From assembly GCF_010731115.1 (NCBI RefSeq), contig NZ_AP022616.1:5208001-5272000 (forward strand): DNA of 64,000 nucleotides. Reading direction: 5' to 3'. The notes beneath the pieces were generated by a model, which saw only the letters and a program-made list of their open reading frames with translations, did not search any database and was not told the origin of the DNA. Of this stretch, positions 1-8,596 are shown piece by piece. The DNA comes from Mycolicibacterium phocaicum. GTDB taxonomy: Bacteria > Actinomycetota > Actinomycetes > Mycobacteriales > Mycobacteriaceae. A program made the translations under genes and the position numbers. Each line of letters opens with the position of its first letter. Position 1 is the first letter of the stretch.

Positions 1-228
1 GTCGTCATCGAGGGCGGCGGTGAGCTGGACGCGCTGCGGATGCGCGAGCCCGAGGTCGGTCGACGACGCGAGCAACGACGCGAAGGGACCATCGATGGTG
101 CCTGACGGTTGGTCTGGCGCCGCGGTCGGCCGGCCTGGGGTGGGCAGGTTGAAGACGATGGCCAACGTGGCGATCAACGCCAGGGCCACCAACCATCGCT
201 TTGACGGTGTCCGGGTCGGCGGTGGCAT
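1..228 (-). CDS. Exported or membrane-anchored protein, N-terminal fragment (possible S53 pro-kumamolisin peptidase)
   Basis: The gene runs off the left edge; 76 codons are visible, read leftward from an ATG at 228. Residues 12-29 form one hydrophobic segment (WLVALALIATLAIVFNLP) after a short basic N-terminus, which fits an uncleaved signal anchor or a signal peptide. A Pro/Ala-rich linker follows, then GPFASLLASSTDLG and RVQLTAAL. That pattern resembles the start of the activation domain of S53 (sedolisin/kumamolisin) peptidases of mycobacteria. The frame and the membrane segment are seen directly; the family assignment is from memory and moderate, because the catalytic Ser-Glu-Asp region lies outside the window. 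Confidence 0.5.
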   Translation of the reverse strand, partial: MPPPTRTPSKRWLVALALIATLAIVFNLPTPGRPTAAPDQPSGTIDGPFASLLASSTDLGLAHPQRVQLTAALDDD

Positions 229-287
229 GTAGCAACGGTAGCGCTGACCCGGATTCTGCTGGGTCGGTTGGCAACCCGGGTCAGTTG

Positions 288-545
288 TCAGTTGCGGTGG
301 GTCCCGGGTGTGGCGGTGGGCGCCGGGTTGGCGGTGACCGACGGAGTGAACAGGTTGCCGCCGTTCGGGCTGAGCGACTTCTCGGTCGGGGTGACCGCCG
401 ATGTGGTCGTGGTCGTGGTCGTCGACGACGGCGCCTCAGGGGTCTTCTTCTCTTCACCGCAGCCGGCAGTGAGGCCGATCATCGCGATGAGCGCGGTGCC
501 GCCGGCAGCGACGGTGATGCGGTGGACCAGACGATTCGAACGCAT
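288..545 (-). CDS. Small Thr-rich lipoprotein
   Basis: From the ATG at 545 the product is 85 residues. A basic start (MRSNRLVHR) is followed by a hydrophobic stretch and the lipobox LTAGC, so it should be lipidated at that Cys and anchored on the outer face of the membrane. The mature part is Thr/Pro-rich and low in complexity (STTTTTTTSAVTP), which suggests an extended linker and not an enzyme. A longer reading from 581 only adds residues before the signal peptide. No function can be assigned. A second Thr/Pro-rich lipoprotein of similar design lies at 17566-17898. Confidence 0.65.
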   Translation of the reverse strand: MRSNRLVHRITVAAGGTALIAMIGLTAGCGEEKKTPEAPSSTTTTTTTSAVTPTEKSLSPNGGNLFTPSVTANPAPTATPGTHRN

Positions 546-702
546 GATGCATGCCCTTCCACTAACGCAGCGGTCCACCAAGCCCCGAATGGGATTCCAG
601 ACCTATTCCAGTTATGAGCGTACAGGTCGGAGCGCTGGGGCGGCGTTGTTGTGGGCCGTCGGCGGCTTGACCCTGTCGGTGGGTGGGTGTTTACTCACCA
701 CA

Positions 703-718
703 TCGAACAAATATTCGA
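703..718 (+). promoter_or_regulatory. LexA-binding SOS box of imuA'-imuB
   Basis: TCGAACAAATATTCGA matches the mycobacterial LexA consensus TCGAAC-N4-GTTCGA with one mismatch. It lies 37 bases before the chosen GTG start of imuA'. It predicts DNA-damage induction of imuA' and imuB, as known for their homologues. Confidence 0.85.
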
Positions 719-754
719 ATTTGGAAGGTGTCTGGTGGTGCGGGAGGTGTTGTT

Positions 755-1450
755 GTGGCGGCTGTGACCAGTCTGGCGGATGGTCGGATTGACCGTGCTG
801 ACCAGCTGGAACAGCTCCGGCGCAAGATCGCCGAGATGTCCGGGCCGGCAGGTTTGCGTGGTCGGGACCGCGGGCGGCCGGAAGCGGCCCCGAAGGTTGT
901 AGAGAGTTTGCTGGAACCGTCAGATCTGCAGTCTGAGCTGCTGCCTGACGTGTTGCCCCGCGGCACGGTCGCGGTGCTCTCGGGAGCTCGCTCGCTGCCG
1001 TTGCGGATGGTGGCTGCGGTGACGGCGTCCGGTGGGTACGCGGCCATCGTCGGTCAGCCCAAGGTCGGGCTGCTGGCCGCGGTGGAGATGGGCGCCGATC
1101 TGGAACGCATCGCGCTGATCCCGGATCCGGGGCCGGACCCGGTCGAGGTGGCCGCGGTGCTCATGGACGGGCTCGACCTGGTGCTGCTCGGCCTGGGCGG
1201 CAAGTCCGTTCCGGCCGGCCGAGCCCGGGTGGTGGCGTCCCGGGCCCGGCAGCGCGAGTGCACCCTGTTGGTCACCGACGGCGACTGGCCCGGGGCGACA
1301 GCCCGGTTGGAGGCCAGGGTCCGCGGCTACGAGGTGGTCGGCGCGGGTGCCGGGGACCCGGCGCCCGGGTGCGGACGAATCGGTCGGGTGCGGTTGGACA
1401 CGCGGGCCCGGGGCCGCTCGATGCGCCCGCTGCGAGCGGTGGGTGGCTGA
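755..1450 (+). CDS. imuA': ImuA' mutasome accessory protein
   Basis: The 231-residue product has the RecA-like, P-loop-free layout of mycobacterial ImuA' (Rv3395c type), with conserved-looking stretches such as [16 protein letters not shown] and a C-terminal part rich in Arg. With ImuB and DnaE2 it supports error-prone translesion synthesis after DNA damage. I chose GTG 755 because GGGAGG lies 7 bases upstream; an ATG at 683 would put the SOS box inside the gene, so it is rejected. GTG 764 is an alternative. The stop is immediately followed by imuB, which implies co-transcription. dnaE2 is not in this window. Confidence 0.8.
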   Translation: MAAVTSLADGRIDRADQLEQLRRKIAEMSGPAGLRGRDRGRPEAAPKVVESLLEPSDLQSELLPDVLPRGTVAVLSGARSLPLRMVAAVTASGGYAAIVGQPKVGLLAAVEMGADLERIALIPDPGPDPVEVAAVLMDGLDLVLLGLGGKSVPAGRARVVASRARQRECTLLVTDGDWPGATARLEARVRGYEVVGAGAGDPAPGCGRIGRVRLDTRARGRSMRPLRAVGG

Positions 1451-1451
1451 G

Positions 1452-3020
1452 ATGTCCCGGGTACTGGCCATCTGGTGTATGGACTGGCCCGCGGTGGCGG
1501 CGGCAGTGGCGGCCGGGCTGCCGGTGACCGAGCCGGTGGCGGTCACTCTGGCCAACCGGGTGGCGGCCTGTTCGGCGTCGGCCCGAGCGGCAGGGGTGCG
1601 GAGGGGGTTACGGCGCAGGGAGGCGCAGGCCCGCTGCCCCCAATTGCACGTCGTCACAGCCGATCCGGCGCGCGACGCCCGTCACTTCGAGGGCGTGACG
1701 GCCGCGGTCGACGAGGTCGTGCCGCGGGCGGAGGTCCTGCGGCCGGGGCTGCTGGTATTGCCGGTGCGTGGCGCGGCCCGGTATTTCGGGTCGGAGCAGA
1801 CCGCCGCTGAGCGATTGGTCGACGCGGTGGGTACGGCCGGGGTCGAATGCCAGGTGGGCATCGCCGACCAGTTGCCCACCGCGGTCTTCGCGGCCCGGGC
1901 GGGACGCATCCTCACGCCAGGTGCGGATGCGGAATTTCTCGCCGAATTGTCCATCCGGCAGCTGGCCACCGAACCGAGCCTGTCCGGCGAGGGTCGGGAA
2001 GAACTGGCGGATTTGTTGTGGCGCATGGGTATTCGAACCATCGGGCAGTTCGCTGCGCTGTCCCGGTCCGACGTGGCGTCGCGGTTCGGTACGGATGCCG
2101 TGGTCGCGCACCGGTTTTCGCGGGGTGAACCGGCGCGCCGCCCGTCAGGTCCGGAGACGCCGGCCGACCTCGATGCCGTGATGGACTGCGACCCGCCGAT
2201 CGACCGGGTGGACGCGGCGGCGTTCGCCGGGCGCTCGTTGGCGGGCCAGTTGCACCGCAGCCTGGAGTCTGCCGGGGTGGGGTGCACCCGGCTGGCCATC
2301 GATGCGGTGACCGCCAATGGTGAAGAACTGCAACGTGTCTGGCGGTGCGCCGAGCCGCTGACCGAGGACGCCACCGCGGACCGGGTGCGGTGGCAGCTGG
2401 ACGGCTGGTTGACCAGGCGGGGGCTGGGCGGGGCCGGACCCACCGGGCCCATCACGGTGTTGCGGTTGCATCCGGTCGAGGTGGTCTCGGCCGCCGCGCT
2501 GCAGTTGCCGTTGTGGGGATCTTCCGGAGATGACGACCGGATGCGCGCCCGGCGGGCGCTGGTGCGGGTCCAGGGTCTGCTCGGGCCGGAGGCTGTGCAG
2601 GTGCCGGTGCTCAGTGGCGGGCGCGGGCCGGCTGAGCGCATCACGCTCACCCCGCTGGGAGATGAGGTGGTGCCGCTGAATGATCCGGCCCAGCCGTGGC
2701 CGGGACGGCTGCCGGAGCCGGCTCCGGTGGTCCTGCTCGATGACCCAGTGGAACTTGTTGATGTACGCGGTGATTCGGTTCGGGTGACGGACCGGGGCAT
2801 GTTCTCCACCGATCCCGTGGGGCTGACGGGTTCGGGGTATCGCGGGGCGCTGCGGTGGTGGGCCGGACCATGGCCCGTCGACGAACGCTGGTGGGATCCG
2901 GAGCGGGGCAAAGGCCGCACGGCACGGGCCCAGGTGCTGCTCGGGGACGAGGGGGAGAGCCGCGCGCTGCTGCTGTGCTATCGGCAGCGGCGGTGGTATG
3001 TGGAGGGGATTTATGAATAA
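1452..3020 (+). CDS. imuB: ImuB, Y-family polymerase-like mutasome scaffold
   Basis: The product has 522 residues and begins MSRVLAIWCMDWPAV, the DinB/UmuC N-terminal fold. In this family the catalytic acidic residues are degenerate and the protein acts as an adaptor between DnaE2, ImuA' and the sliding clamp, not as a polymerase. The motif QLPLWG at residues 351-356 is the known beta-clamp-binding hexapeptide of mycobacterial ImuB. The start is one base after the imuA' stop. It would be induced through the LexA box upstream of imuA'. Confidence 0.9.
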   Translation: MSRVLAIWCMDWPAVAAAVAAGLPVTEPVAVTLANRVAACSASARAAGVRRGLRRREAQARCPQLHVVTADPARDARHFEGVTAAVDEVVPRAEVLRPGLLVLPVRGAARYFGSEQTAAERLVDAVGTAGVECQVGIADQLPTAVFAARAGRILTPGADAEFLAELSIRQLATEPSLSGEGREELADLLWRMGIRTIGQFAALSRSDVASRFGTDAVVAHRFSRGEPARRPSGPETPADLDAVMDCDPPIDRVDAAAFAGRSLAGQLHRSLESAGVGCTRLAIDAVTANGEELQRVWRCAEPLTEDATADRVRWQLDGWLTRRGLGGAGPTGPITVLRLHPVEVVSAAALQLPLWGSSGDDDRMRARRALVRVQGLLGPEAVQVPVLSGGRGPAERITLTPLGDEVVPLNDPAQPWPGRLPEPAPVVLLDDPVELVDVRGDSVRVTDRGMFSTDPVGLTGSGYRGALRWWAGPWPVDERWWDPERGKGRTARAQVLLGDEGESRALLLCYRQRRWYVEGIYE

Positions 3021-3056
3021 TTGCGATTTCGCAGAAAACCCACAGCAACCGCTATT

Positions 3057-3070
3057 CGATTCTAAAATCG
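3057..3070. repeat. Short palindrome ahead of the CIS operon
   Basis: CGATT-CTAA-AATCG lies in an AT-rich stretch 36 bases after imuB and about 120 bases before the first CIS reading frames. It could be an operator or part of a weak terminator. The match is short, so chance is possible. Confidence 0.25.
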
Positions 3071-3180
3071 CCAGGTTGGGAATCAGTGTGTAGTAGCGCA
3101 GCAGTCTTGGTAAGTGCGCCGATGGTGGGCGTAGTGATCACGTATCAAACATGCACTAGCTGATCCGAGGGAATTCGCCG

Positions 3181-3246
3181 ATGAGCGATGTGACCGGAAC
3201 CCGTATCGGTAGTCCTGCCTTGCTTCCCGACCGTCCGGTGTCATGA
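3181..3246 (+). CDS. Possible 21-residue leader peptide coupled to the CIS operon
   Basis: ATG at 3181 opens a 21-codon frame (MSDVTGTRIGSP and so on) that ends in a TGA overlapping the ATG of the next gene (ATGA at 3243-3246). GAGGG lies about 10 bases upstream. The overlap is the same type that joins later genes of the operon, so translational coupling is plausible. Nothing in the peptide shows a function, and it may not be made. Confidence 0.3.
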   Translation: MSDVTGTRIGSPALLPDRPVS

Positions 3247-3710
3247 CGTCTTCGAATGGGCACACTCCCGAGGGCGGTCCGCTCGCCGCAGCGACCTCGA
3301 ACGTGGTGGCGTGGCTCAAGGACGCGTCGGGCGGAGCGGTTCAGATTGCACCGCCCAAGATTTCCGATGACGGACTGAGTGTCTGGCCGCTCGAGCTACA
3401 AACGGAACGCGAGTTGCGGACCCACCGAGCGCTCGAACCGCTGCGGTTGCGGATGCGCCACCTGGTTACGGGAAACGCCACCATGCTCGGCAGAGCCCTT
3501 GTCGCGGCGACCGAAGCAGGCGTCCCGGCCGTCGACCTCACTCCGCTGAGCCCCGAAACCTGGCTCGCATTGGGGTGCGCACCGCGAATCGCGCTGCTGT
3601 TCGACATGCCTGTAGTCATCGCGCGACCCACTCCGCAGGTCCCGATCGTGACCGAAGAGCTGCGGATCAACCTCACCCCGAAACCCACATCCGAAGGAGA
3701 CTCACCATGA
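3243..3710 (+). CDS. CIS cap/terminator-like protein (DUF4255/Pvc16-like, short)
   Basis: This 155-residue protein starts the CIS operon. Its middle (VQIAPPKISDDGLSVWPLEL, then LRLRMRHLVTG) and its end (PLSPETWLALG followed by a short strand) follow the pattern of the Pvc16/Afp16 N-terminal domain, which caps the distal end of the tube and sheath. The match is by pattern only and the protein is shorter than usual, so the family call is an inference. It overlaps the sheath gene by four bases (ATGA), which links it tightly to assembly. Confidence 0.5.
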   Translation: MTSSNGHTPEGGPLAAATSNVVAWLKDASGGAVQIAPPKISDDGLSVWPLELQTERELRTHRALEPLRLRMRHLVTGNATMLGRALVAATEAGVPAVDLTPLSPETWLALGCAPRIALLFDMPVVIARPTPQVPIVTEELRINLTPKPTSEGDSP

Positions 3711-4969
3711 CGAGTGCAATTGGGGCACCCGGTGTATATGTGCAGGAAGTGCCGAGTGGCGCACGTCCGATCCAGGCCGTCGGCACCAGCACCGCCGCAT
3801 TCGTCGGCCAGGCGCCGGACGCCGGTGCGTTGCTCGGAGAAGCCAAAGCGGTGAACAGCTGGACCGAGTTCGTCCGGAACTTCGCGAATGTCCCGCGGCC
3901 GCAGGGCACCGCTTTGTCCCGCGCGGTCTGGGGCTTTTTCGCCAATGGAGGAGGACGCTGCTACATCGTCAACCATCCCGAAGGCCAGGCCCTCGAGGGC
4001 GGCGGTGCCCGGCGCAGTGGCCTGCAACTGCTCGAAGCGATCGATGAAGTAGCGATCGTCGCTGCACCGGGATACATCGGGGTGCAGAGTTACGAGGCAC
4101 TGCTCGGGCATTGCGAGCGATTGGAGGATCGCGTCGCCATTCTCGACGCGCCCGCCGAAGTCGAAGACATCGGTAACCTCGTCACGGTCGGCACCCTCGG
4201 TGCGCCACGTGGACCAGGCAGGCCGGACAAGCCGGACAAACCTGAGGGTGCGGCCGACGGCGCGGCTTCGCCGCCCGCACACGCAGCAGATCCGGACGCC
4301 GACGGATTGCGGCCGAGGCCATCGAGCTACGGGGCGTTCTACTTCCCGTGGATCGTCGCGTACGACACGCTCTCCCAACAGAATGTCCCGACGGCTCCCA
4401 GCGGTCATATGGCAGGCGTCTGGGCGCGTGTGGATGCCAACCGCGGTGTGCACAAGGCTCCTGCAAACGAGCCGATCGTCGGTGCCCTCGACCTCACCTA
4501 TCTGGTAACCCGTGGCGAGCAGGCGAACCTCAACCCGGCGGGCGTGAATTGCATCCGCAAGTTCGGCGCCGAAGGAATCCGGGTGTGGGGTGCCCGGACC
4601 ATCGCACCCATGGGCGATCCGTTCATCTATCTCAACGTGCGCCGCTTGTTCAACATGCTGAAGGAATCAATCGCGCAAAGCACCACATGGATTGTTTTCG
4701 AACCGAACGAATACAAGTTGTGGACGTCGATCAGTACCTCGGTCAGCGAATTTCTCACTCGGGTGTGGCGCGACGGCGCTCTGTTCGGCCGTACCCCGCA
4801 AGAAGCGTTCTTCGTCAAATGCGACGAAGAGACCAATCCGGTCGAGGAACGTAATGCTGGGCGCGTCACCGCACTTGTCGGTGTTGCTCCCGTCAAGCCG
4901 GCGGAGTTCGTGGTGTTCCAGATAAGCCAGTGGAGCGGAGGAACCGAGATCGAAATGGTAGGTGGCTGA
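3707..4969 (+). CDS. Contractile tail sheath protein
   Basis: The 420-residue product starts TSAIGAPGVYVQEVPSG, the classic sheath N-terminus that forms the inter-subunit strand. Its C-terminal third (VNCIRKFGAEGIRVWGART, VWRDGALFGRTPQEAFFV) is the conserved sheath domain. It would polymerise around the tube and contract to drive the tube through a membrane. GAAGGAGA lies just before the ATG at 3707. Residues about 166-204 are an unusual low-complexity insertion rich in Pro, Asp, Lys and Ala (RPDKPDKPEGAADG), probably a surface-exposed loop. Only one sheath gene is present, whereas phage-tail-like particles of the Afp type often have several. Confidence 0.92.
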   Translation: MTSAIGAPGVYVQEVPSGARPIQAVGTSTAAFVGQAPDAGALLGEAKAVNSWTEFVRNFANVPRPQGTALSRAVWGFFANGGGRCYIVNHPEGQALEGGGARRSGLQLLEAIDEVAIVAAPGYIGVQSYEALLGHCERLEDRVAILDAPAEVEDIGNLVTVGTLGAPRGPGRPDKPDKPEGAADGAASPPAHAADPDADGLRPRPSSYGAFYFPWIVAYDTLSQQNVPTAPSGHMAGVWARVDANRGVHKAPANEPIVGALDLTYLVTRGEQANLNPAGVNCIRKFGAEGIRVWGARTIAPMGDPFIYLNVRRLFNMLKESIAQSTTWIVFEPNEYKLWTSISTSVSEFLTRVWRDGALFGRTPQEAFFVKCDEETNPVEERNAGRVTALVGVAPVKPAEFVVFQISQWSGGTEIEMVGG

Positions 4970-4970
4970 A

Positions 4971-5453
4971 ATGACCGCACCAGCAGCACAACCAGGCAAC
5001 TGGGTCGACCCACACCGGTCGTACAACTTCGAGTTGATCATCGACAAAGTCGCCAGCGGCCACTTCACGGAAGTCAGCGGCCTCGGTGTGAAAATCGAGC
5101 GGATTTCGTATCGCGAAGCAGGGCTGAGCCAGGTCGTCCGCATGGTTCCGGGGCGCGCCGTCTATTCCCCGGTGGTACTCCGGGCCGGACTCACATCATC
5201 GACAGAACTGTGGGACTGGCTGATGCTGGCCGTATCCGGTCAGGTCGACCGCCGACTCGTGCAGATCGTCTTGCGCGACCCTGCCGGCACCGGGGAAGTC
5301 ATGCGGTGGACCCTGGCCAACGCGTGGGCCTCCGAGTGGCACGGTGCGGTGCTTGATGCCATGAGCCACGAGTTGGCAATCGAGACGTTGGTCATCGCAC
5401 ACGAAGGTATCCAGAGGGTCACCAACAATGGCTCCGGCGCGTCGTCTGCGTAG
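4971..5453 (+). CDS. Inner tube protein (T4 gp19-like)
   Basis: The 160-residue product contains the tube-fold pattern RSYNFELIIDKVASGHFTEVSGLG near its N-terminus and a strand-rich remainder ending in ELAIETLVIAHEGI. Such proteins stack as hexameric rings to form the rigid inner tube that carries the spike and cargo. ATG 4971 directly follows the sheath stop (TGAAATG); a GTG at 4962 would add three residues. It is the only tube gene in the cluster. The 3' end overlaps the next gene by 26 bases in another frame. Confidence 0.88.
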   Translation: MTAPAAQPGNWVDPHRSYNFELIIDKVASGHFTEVSGLGVKIERISYREAGLSQVVRMVPGRAVYSPVVLRAGLTSSTELWDWLMLAVSGQVDRRLVQIVLRDPAGTGEVMRWTLANAWASEWHGAVLDAMSHELAIETLVIAHEGIQRVTNNGSGASSA

Positions 5454-6321
5454 CATTCTCGCGCGGGTATTCCGCTACCTCGCCGACGCCGTGCAGCCCG
5501 GTGCCGGCCCGCCCGGTGCGCCTGCGGCCCAACCGCTCCCAGCGGCCGCAGCCGGAAACGAGCACTGGTTCGCCGTGGTGCGCGAACGTGCCCCGGAACT
5601 GTTGACCGGTGGCGGTATTCACGCCGGTGGTATGTCACCGCCGCGGCAGCCCGCGACGAATAGCGTGGCAGCGCAGCCGGCGCCACCACCACCACCACCG
5701 CCGCCACCGCCGCCGGCGGAACTCGACGACGAGCCGCAGGGGAGACGTCAAAGGCATCGGCCGATACCGCAGTTCACGGCCACCCTGAGACGACTGCGCC
5801 GCCGGCTCCGTCTCACCCGGCGTGCAATCGTCAGGCGGATGCCCCTGCCGACCGTGGCGGCGCCTGTCGACGACCGCGGGCCGGTCCCGTACCCGGAGCT
5901 CGACGCCCCGGCGGCGGGGCGGCCACCGACGCCCGCCGGATTCGACAGCTCGCCCCCCAGAGCGGCTGGGAGCCAACGTGTTTCGGACGACGAAGGCCGA
6001 CGACAGCCGGCAGCGCCGCGGCTGGCGGTGCAATGGCCCATCACACCAGTACCTTTCGTGGCCGCGCCCGCCTTCGAACACCACGCACGCGCGACGCGAC
6101 AGCCGTGGCCGTCGTTCGACCCCATCACGCCCACATCCGGCGAGCAACCGGAATTCCCCCGTCCCGAGGAGAGGACCACCGAATCGGTCTGGTTGGACGA
6201 ACGCCGCGACGACGAACGGTGGCCTCACCTGCCTGACGACGAAATGCTCTGGCAGCCACCGGTATCGACGTTCAACAGCCATGACATCACGCGCCTGGAC
6301 GACGAACAGCGAGGCCGCTGA
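5428..6321 (+). CDS. Proline-rich, probably disordered CIS protein
   Basis: The 297-residue product begins with a basic helix (RRLRSILARVFRYLADAV) and then becomes Pro/Ala-rich, with an eleven-residue proline run near residue 87. A second basic cluster follows (RRLRRRLRLTRRAIVRR), then an acidic, Trp-containing tail. No enzymatic fold is evident. It overlaps the tube gene by 26 bases and the next gene by one, so it is part of the operon. Its place suggests a structural, tethering or length-determining role, or a cargo; none of these can be shown from the sequence. I do not recognise a named family. Confidence 0.6.
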   Translation: MAPARRLRSILARVFRYLADAVQPGAGPPGAPAAQPLPAAAAGNEHWFAVVRERAPELLTGGGIHAGGMSPPRQPATNSVAAQPAPPPPPPPPPPPAELDDEPQGRRQRHRPIPQFTATLRRLRRRLRLTRRAIVRRMPLPTVAAPVDDRGPVPYPELDAPAAGRPPTPAGFDSSPPRAAGSQRVSDDEGRRQPAAPRLAVQWPITPVPFVAAPAFEHHARATRQPWPSFDPITPTSGEQPEFPRPEERTTESVWLDERRDDERWPHLPDDEMLWQPPVSTFNSHDITRLDDEQRGR

Positions 6322-7085
6322 TGGAACGCGTCGCGTTTCTGGTCGACAAGACCGGCGAGCGCATTGACTGCATGCTGAACCCTGAATCGGTCACCATGAC
6401 CCGTCTGGCCGGCGTGCGCACCCGTGGCACCACGTCGGGACAGCTGACGGGGACCGGCCTGGCCGATGATCCGTTGCAGTTCACCGGTGGTGGCCGCACC
6501 GAGCTGACGCTCGACCTGCTCTTCGACGTCGACTTCGTCGACGAGCAGAACCGGCCCACCGACGTGCGTGCCCTGACCAACAAACTGCGCATGCTCGCCG
6601 AGAACTCGGACGAGGAACTGGGCAACTGCCGGCCACCGCTGGTCCGGCTGGTCTGGTGCAAGAGCTGGAACATTCCGTGCATCATCACTGCGCTCGCCGA
6701 ACGATTCGACGCGTTCGGCATCGACGGCCGACCACGCCGGTCATGGCTGCGAATGAAGATGGTGCGGATGGCGCAGTCGGCGGCCGAAGCGGCGCTGTCC
6801 TACGAGGATGAACTCGCGCGAGCATCCGCCGATGCCGTTGGTGTGCAACAGGAATCGGCCACCGGAGGCGTGCAGGACGCGGTGCAGGCGGTCGGTGAGG
6901 GTGACGCCGATCCGGAGTACACCGGGGTGCGATTCGATCTGTTGGCCACGGATGCGCTGGGCAACCCGTTCCTGTGGCGCCGGCTGGCCCAACACAACGA
7001 CATCGACAACCCGTTCAGCATCCGCCCGGGCGAAGTCCTTTCCATCCCCACAGAACTGACCGGCGCTCAAGGCGCGGGCCCATGA
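6321..7085 (+). CDS. LysM-domain tube/baseplate adaptor (Afp7/gp53-like)
   Basis: The 254-residue product has an N-terminal strand-rich region (VAFLVDKTGERIDCMLNPESV) typical of the CIS tube-associated protein and a C-terminal LysM-like segment near residues 200-246 (LATDALGNPFLWRRLAQHND, then IRPGEVLSIP). In phage and CIS baseplates this protein joins the tube to the spike hub. The ATG at 6321 shares one base with the preceding stop. The gene overlaps the spike gene by four bases. Confidence 0.85.
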   Translation: MERVAFLVDKTGERIDCMLNPESVTMTRLAGVRTRGTTSGQLTGTGLADDPLQFTGGGRTELTLDLLFDVDFVDEQNRPTDVRALTNKLRMLAENSDEELGNCRPPLVRLVWCKSWNIPCIITALAERFDAFGIDGRPRRSWLRMKMVRMAQSAAEAALSYEDELARASADAVGVQQESATGGVQDAVQAVGEGDADPEYTGVRFDLLATDALGNPFLWRRLAQHNDIDNPFSIRPGEVLSIPTELTGAQGAGP

Positions 7086-8596
7086 TGCTGACCGGTACCG
7101 CCGCGCTGGCGGTCACAGTGGACGGCTCGCCGGTACCCGTGGACCTCACCGCGAGGATCGTATCGGCGAGGGTTGCAACGCGTCTCGGGCTGCCGGCTCA
7201 GGCCGAACTGGCCTACTCGGTGGTTCGTGGCAGCGGCGCCGAACTGGGTATCTTCCCGCTCGGCGCAGCCTTGACCGTGCGGCTGGAAGGCGACCAGACG
7301 CCGCTGTTCGCAGGCCAGATCACCGCAAGTGCGTTGGTGCACGGACCCGACGGCGCGACACAGATCCGGGTTCGGGGCTACGACAAGCTTCATCTCTTGC
7401 GCAAACGTCAACAGTTGCGGTACTTCTCGGATGTCACCGCCGTCCAGTTGGCCGAGCAGCTGTGTGGGCCGGACGGCATCAGCGTCTCTGCTGACGAGAC
7501 CGGCCCGCAATTCCAGCGCATCGTCCAGTACAGCCAGACCGATTTCGAACTGCTGCGTGAAACCTGCTCCAGCGCAGGTCTTTACCCCGTTCTGAGCGGA
7601 GATGAACTGCGGCTGTGCACGTTGCGGGGCAGCGACGACTTTTTGCCACTCGAACTCGGCCGGACCCTTTTCGATGCGACCGTCGAGGCGAACCTGGATC
7701 GGGCCGCGCAGGGTTTCACGGCTTTCGGCTGGGACCGGCAGAGCGCCAAGCTGTTCCGTGAGCAGGTGGGCAGCCCGCGCGGTGGCGCGACCGTGCCGAC
7801 CGGGCCCGACCTGAGCACTCTCGGCCTCGACGGCGAGCTGATGCTGCTCGATCAGCAGGGCGCCACCGCCACCGAGGTGGCGGCCCGGGCGCAGGCCGAA
7901 CTCGATGTCCGGGCAGCGTCGACGGTGACGTTGCGGGGTACCGCAGCCGGTGACGCCGCTCTGCGTGCCGGGGTGTGCGTCGAGATCAGCGGCGTCGCCG
8001 CGGACTTCACCGGACGCTACGTGCTCACCGAAGCGATCCACACCGTCGACGCGACCGGATTCCACACCACGGTGAGCACCGAGCCGCCCGCTATTCCCGC
8101 CGCGCGTCCGTCGACGGCCATCACTCTCGGCACAGTGACCGACGTCGCCGACCCCGAAGGGCTTGGGCGCGTGCAGGTTCGGTTGCCCGCCTACGGGGAC
8201 CCCGACGTGGGCTGGCTCGGTGTGCTGTGCGCCGGCGCGGGGAAGAAGCGTGGCCTGGTCATCCTGCCGGATGTCGGTGACACCGTGCTGGTCGCCCTTT
8301 CCCATGGACCGGTCGGAGGTGTGGTCCTCGGCGGACTGTACGGCGGCGAGAAGCCGCCCGACGCCGGGGTCGACGGCGGCAAGGTCAAGCGGTGGTCGAT
8401 GCACACCGATGACGGGCAGCGGATCATCGTCGACGACGGGGCCCACACCATCACCGTCGCGAACCGCGGCGGCAGCACGCTCAGTCTGGCGCCGGGCAAG
8501 GTCACGTTGCATGCGGAGACGGATCTGGACATCACGGCGCCGGGGAAGACCATCACGATCAAGGCGAAGGCCGTCGAATTCATGCGGGAGGAGTGA
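7082..8596 (+). CDS. VgrG-like spike/hub protein
   Basis: The 504-residue product has the gp27-like hub (late control D) in roughly residues 1-335, a gp5-type OB fold near 347-424 (TLGTVTDVADPEGLGRVQVR, VGDTVLVALSHGPVGGVVLG) and a short beta-strand C-terminus rich in alternating residues (GKVTLHAETDLDI). It would trimerise as the central spike under the tube. The end is short, without an effector extension, so it should be purely structural. It starts in an ATGA overlap and ends overlapping the next ATG (TGATG). Confidence 0.9.
   Translation: MMLTGTAALAVTVDGSPVPVDLTARIVSARVATRLGLPAQAELAYSVVRGSGAELGIFPLGAALTVRLEGDQTPLFAGQITASALVHGPDGATQIRVRGYDKLHLLRKRQQLRYFSDVTAVQLAEQLCGPDGISVSADETGPQFQRIVQYSQTDFELLRETCSSAGLYPVLSGDELRLCTLRGSDDFLPLELGRTLFDATVEANLDRAAQGFTAFGWDRQSAKLFREQVGSPRGGATVPTGPDLSTLGLDGELMLLDQQGATATEVAARAQAELDVRAASTVTLRGTAAGDAALRAGVCVEISGVAADFTGRYVLTEAIHTVDATGFHTTVSTEPPAIPAARPSTAITLGTVTDVADPEGLGRVQVRLPAYGDPDVGWLGVLCAGAGKKRGLVILPDVGDTVLVALSHGPVGGVVLGGLYGGEKPPDAGVDGGKVKRWSMHTDDGQRIIVDDGAHTITVANRGGSTLSLAPGKVTLHAETDLDITAPGKTITIKAKAVEFMREE

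Noticed and set aside
1682..2920. Long minus-strand frame of 412 codons opposite imuB
   Set aside because: Ser/Arg/Pro-rich shadow of a strongly coding plus-strand gene; no motif or ribosome site.
5687..5720. CCACCACCACC repeat suspected to be a CRISPR or tandem-repeat locus
   Set aside because: It is just the proline codon run of the disordered CIS protein; no spacers exist here or anywhere in the window.
7067..8512. Long minus-strand frame of 481 codons opposite the VgrG gene
   Set aside because: Composition is typical of antisense shadow in high-GC DNA and the plus strand encodes a clear spike protein.
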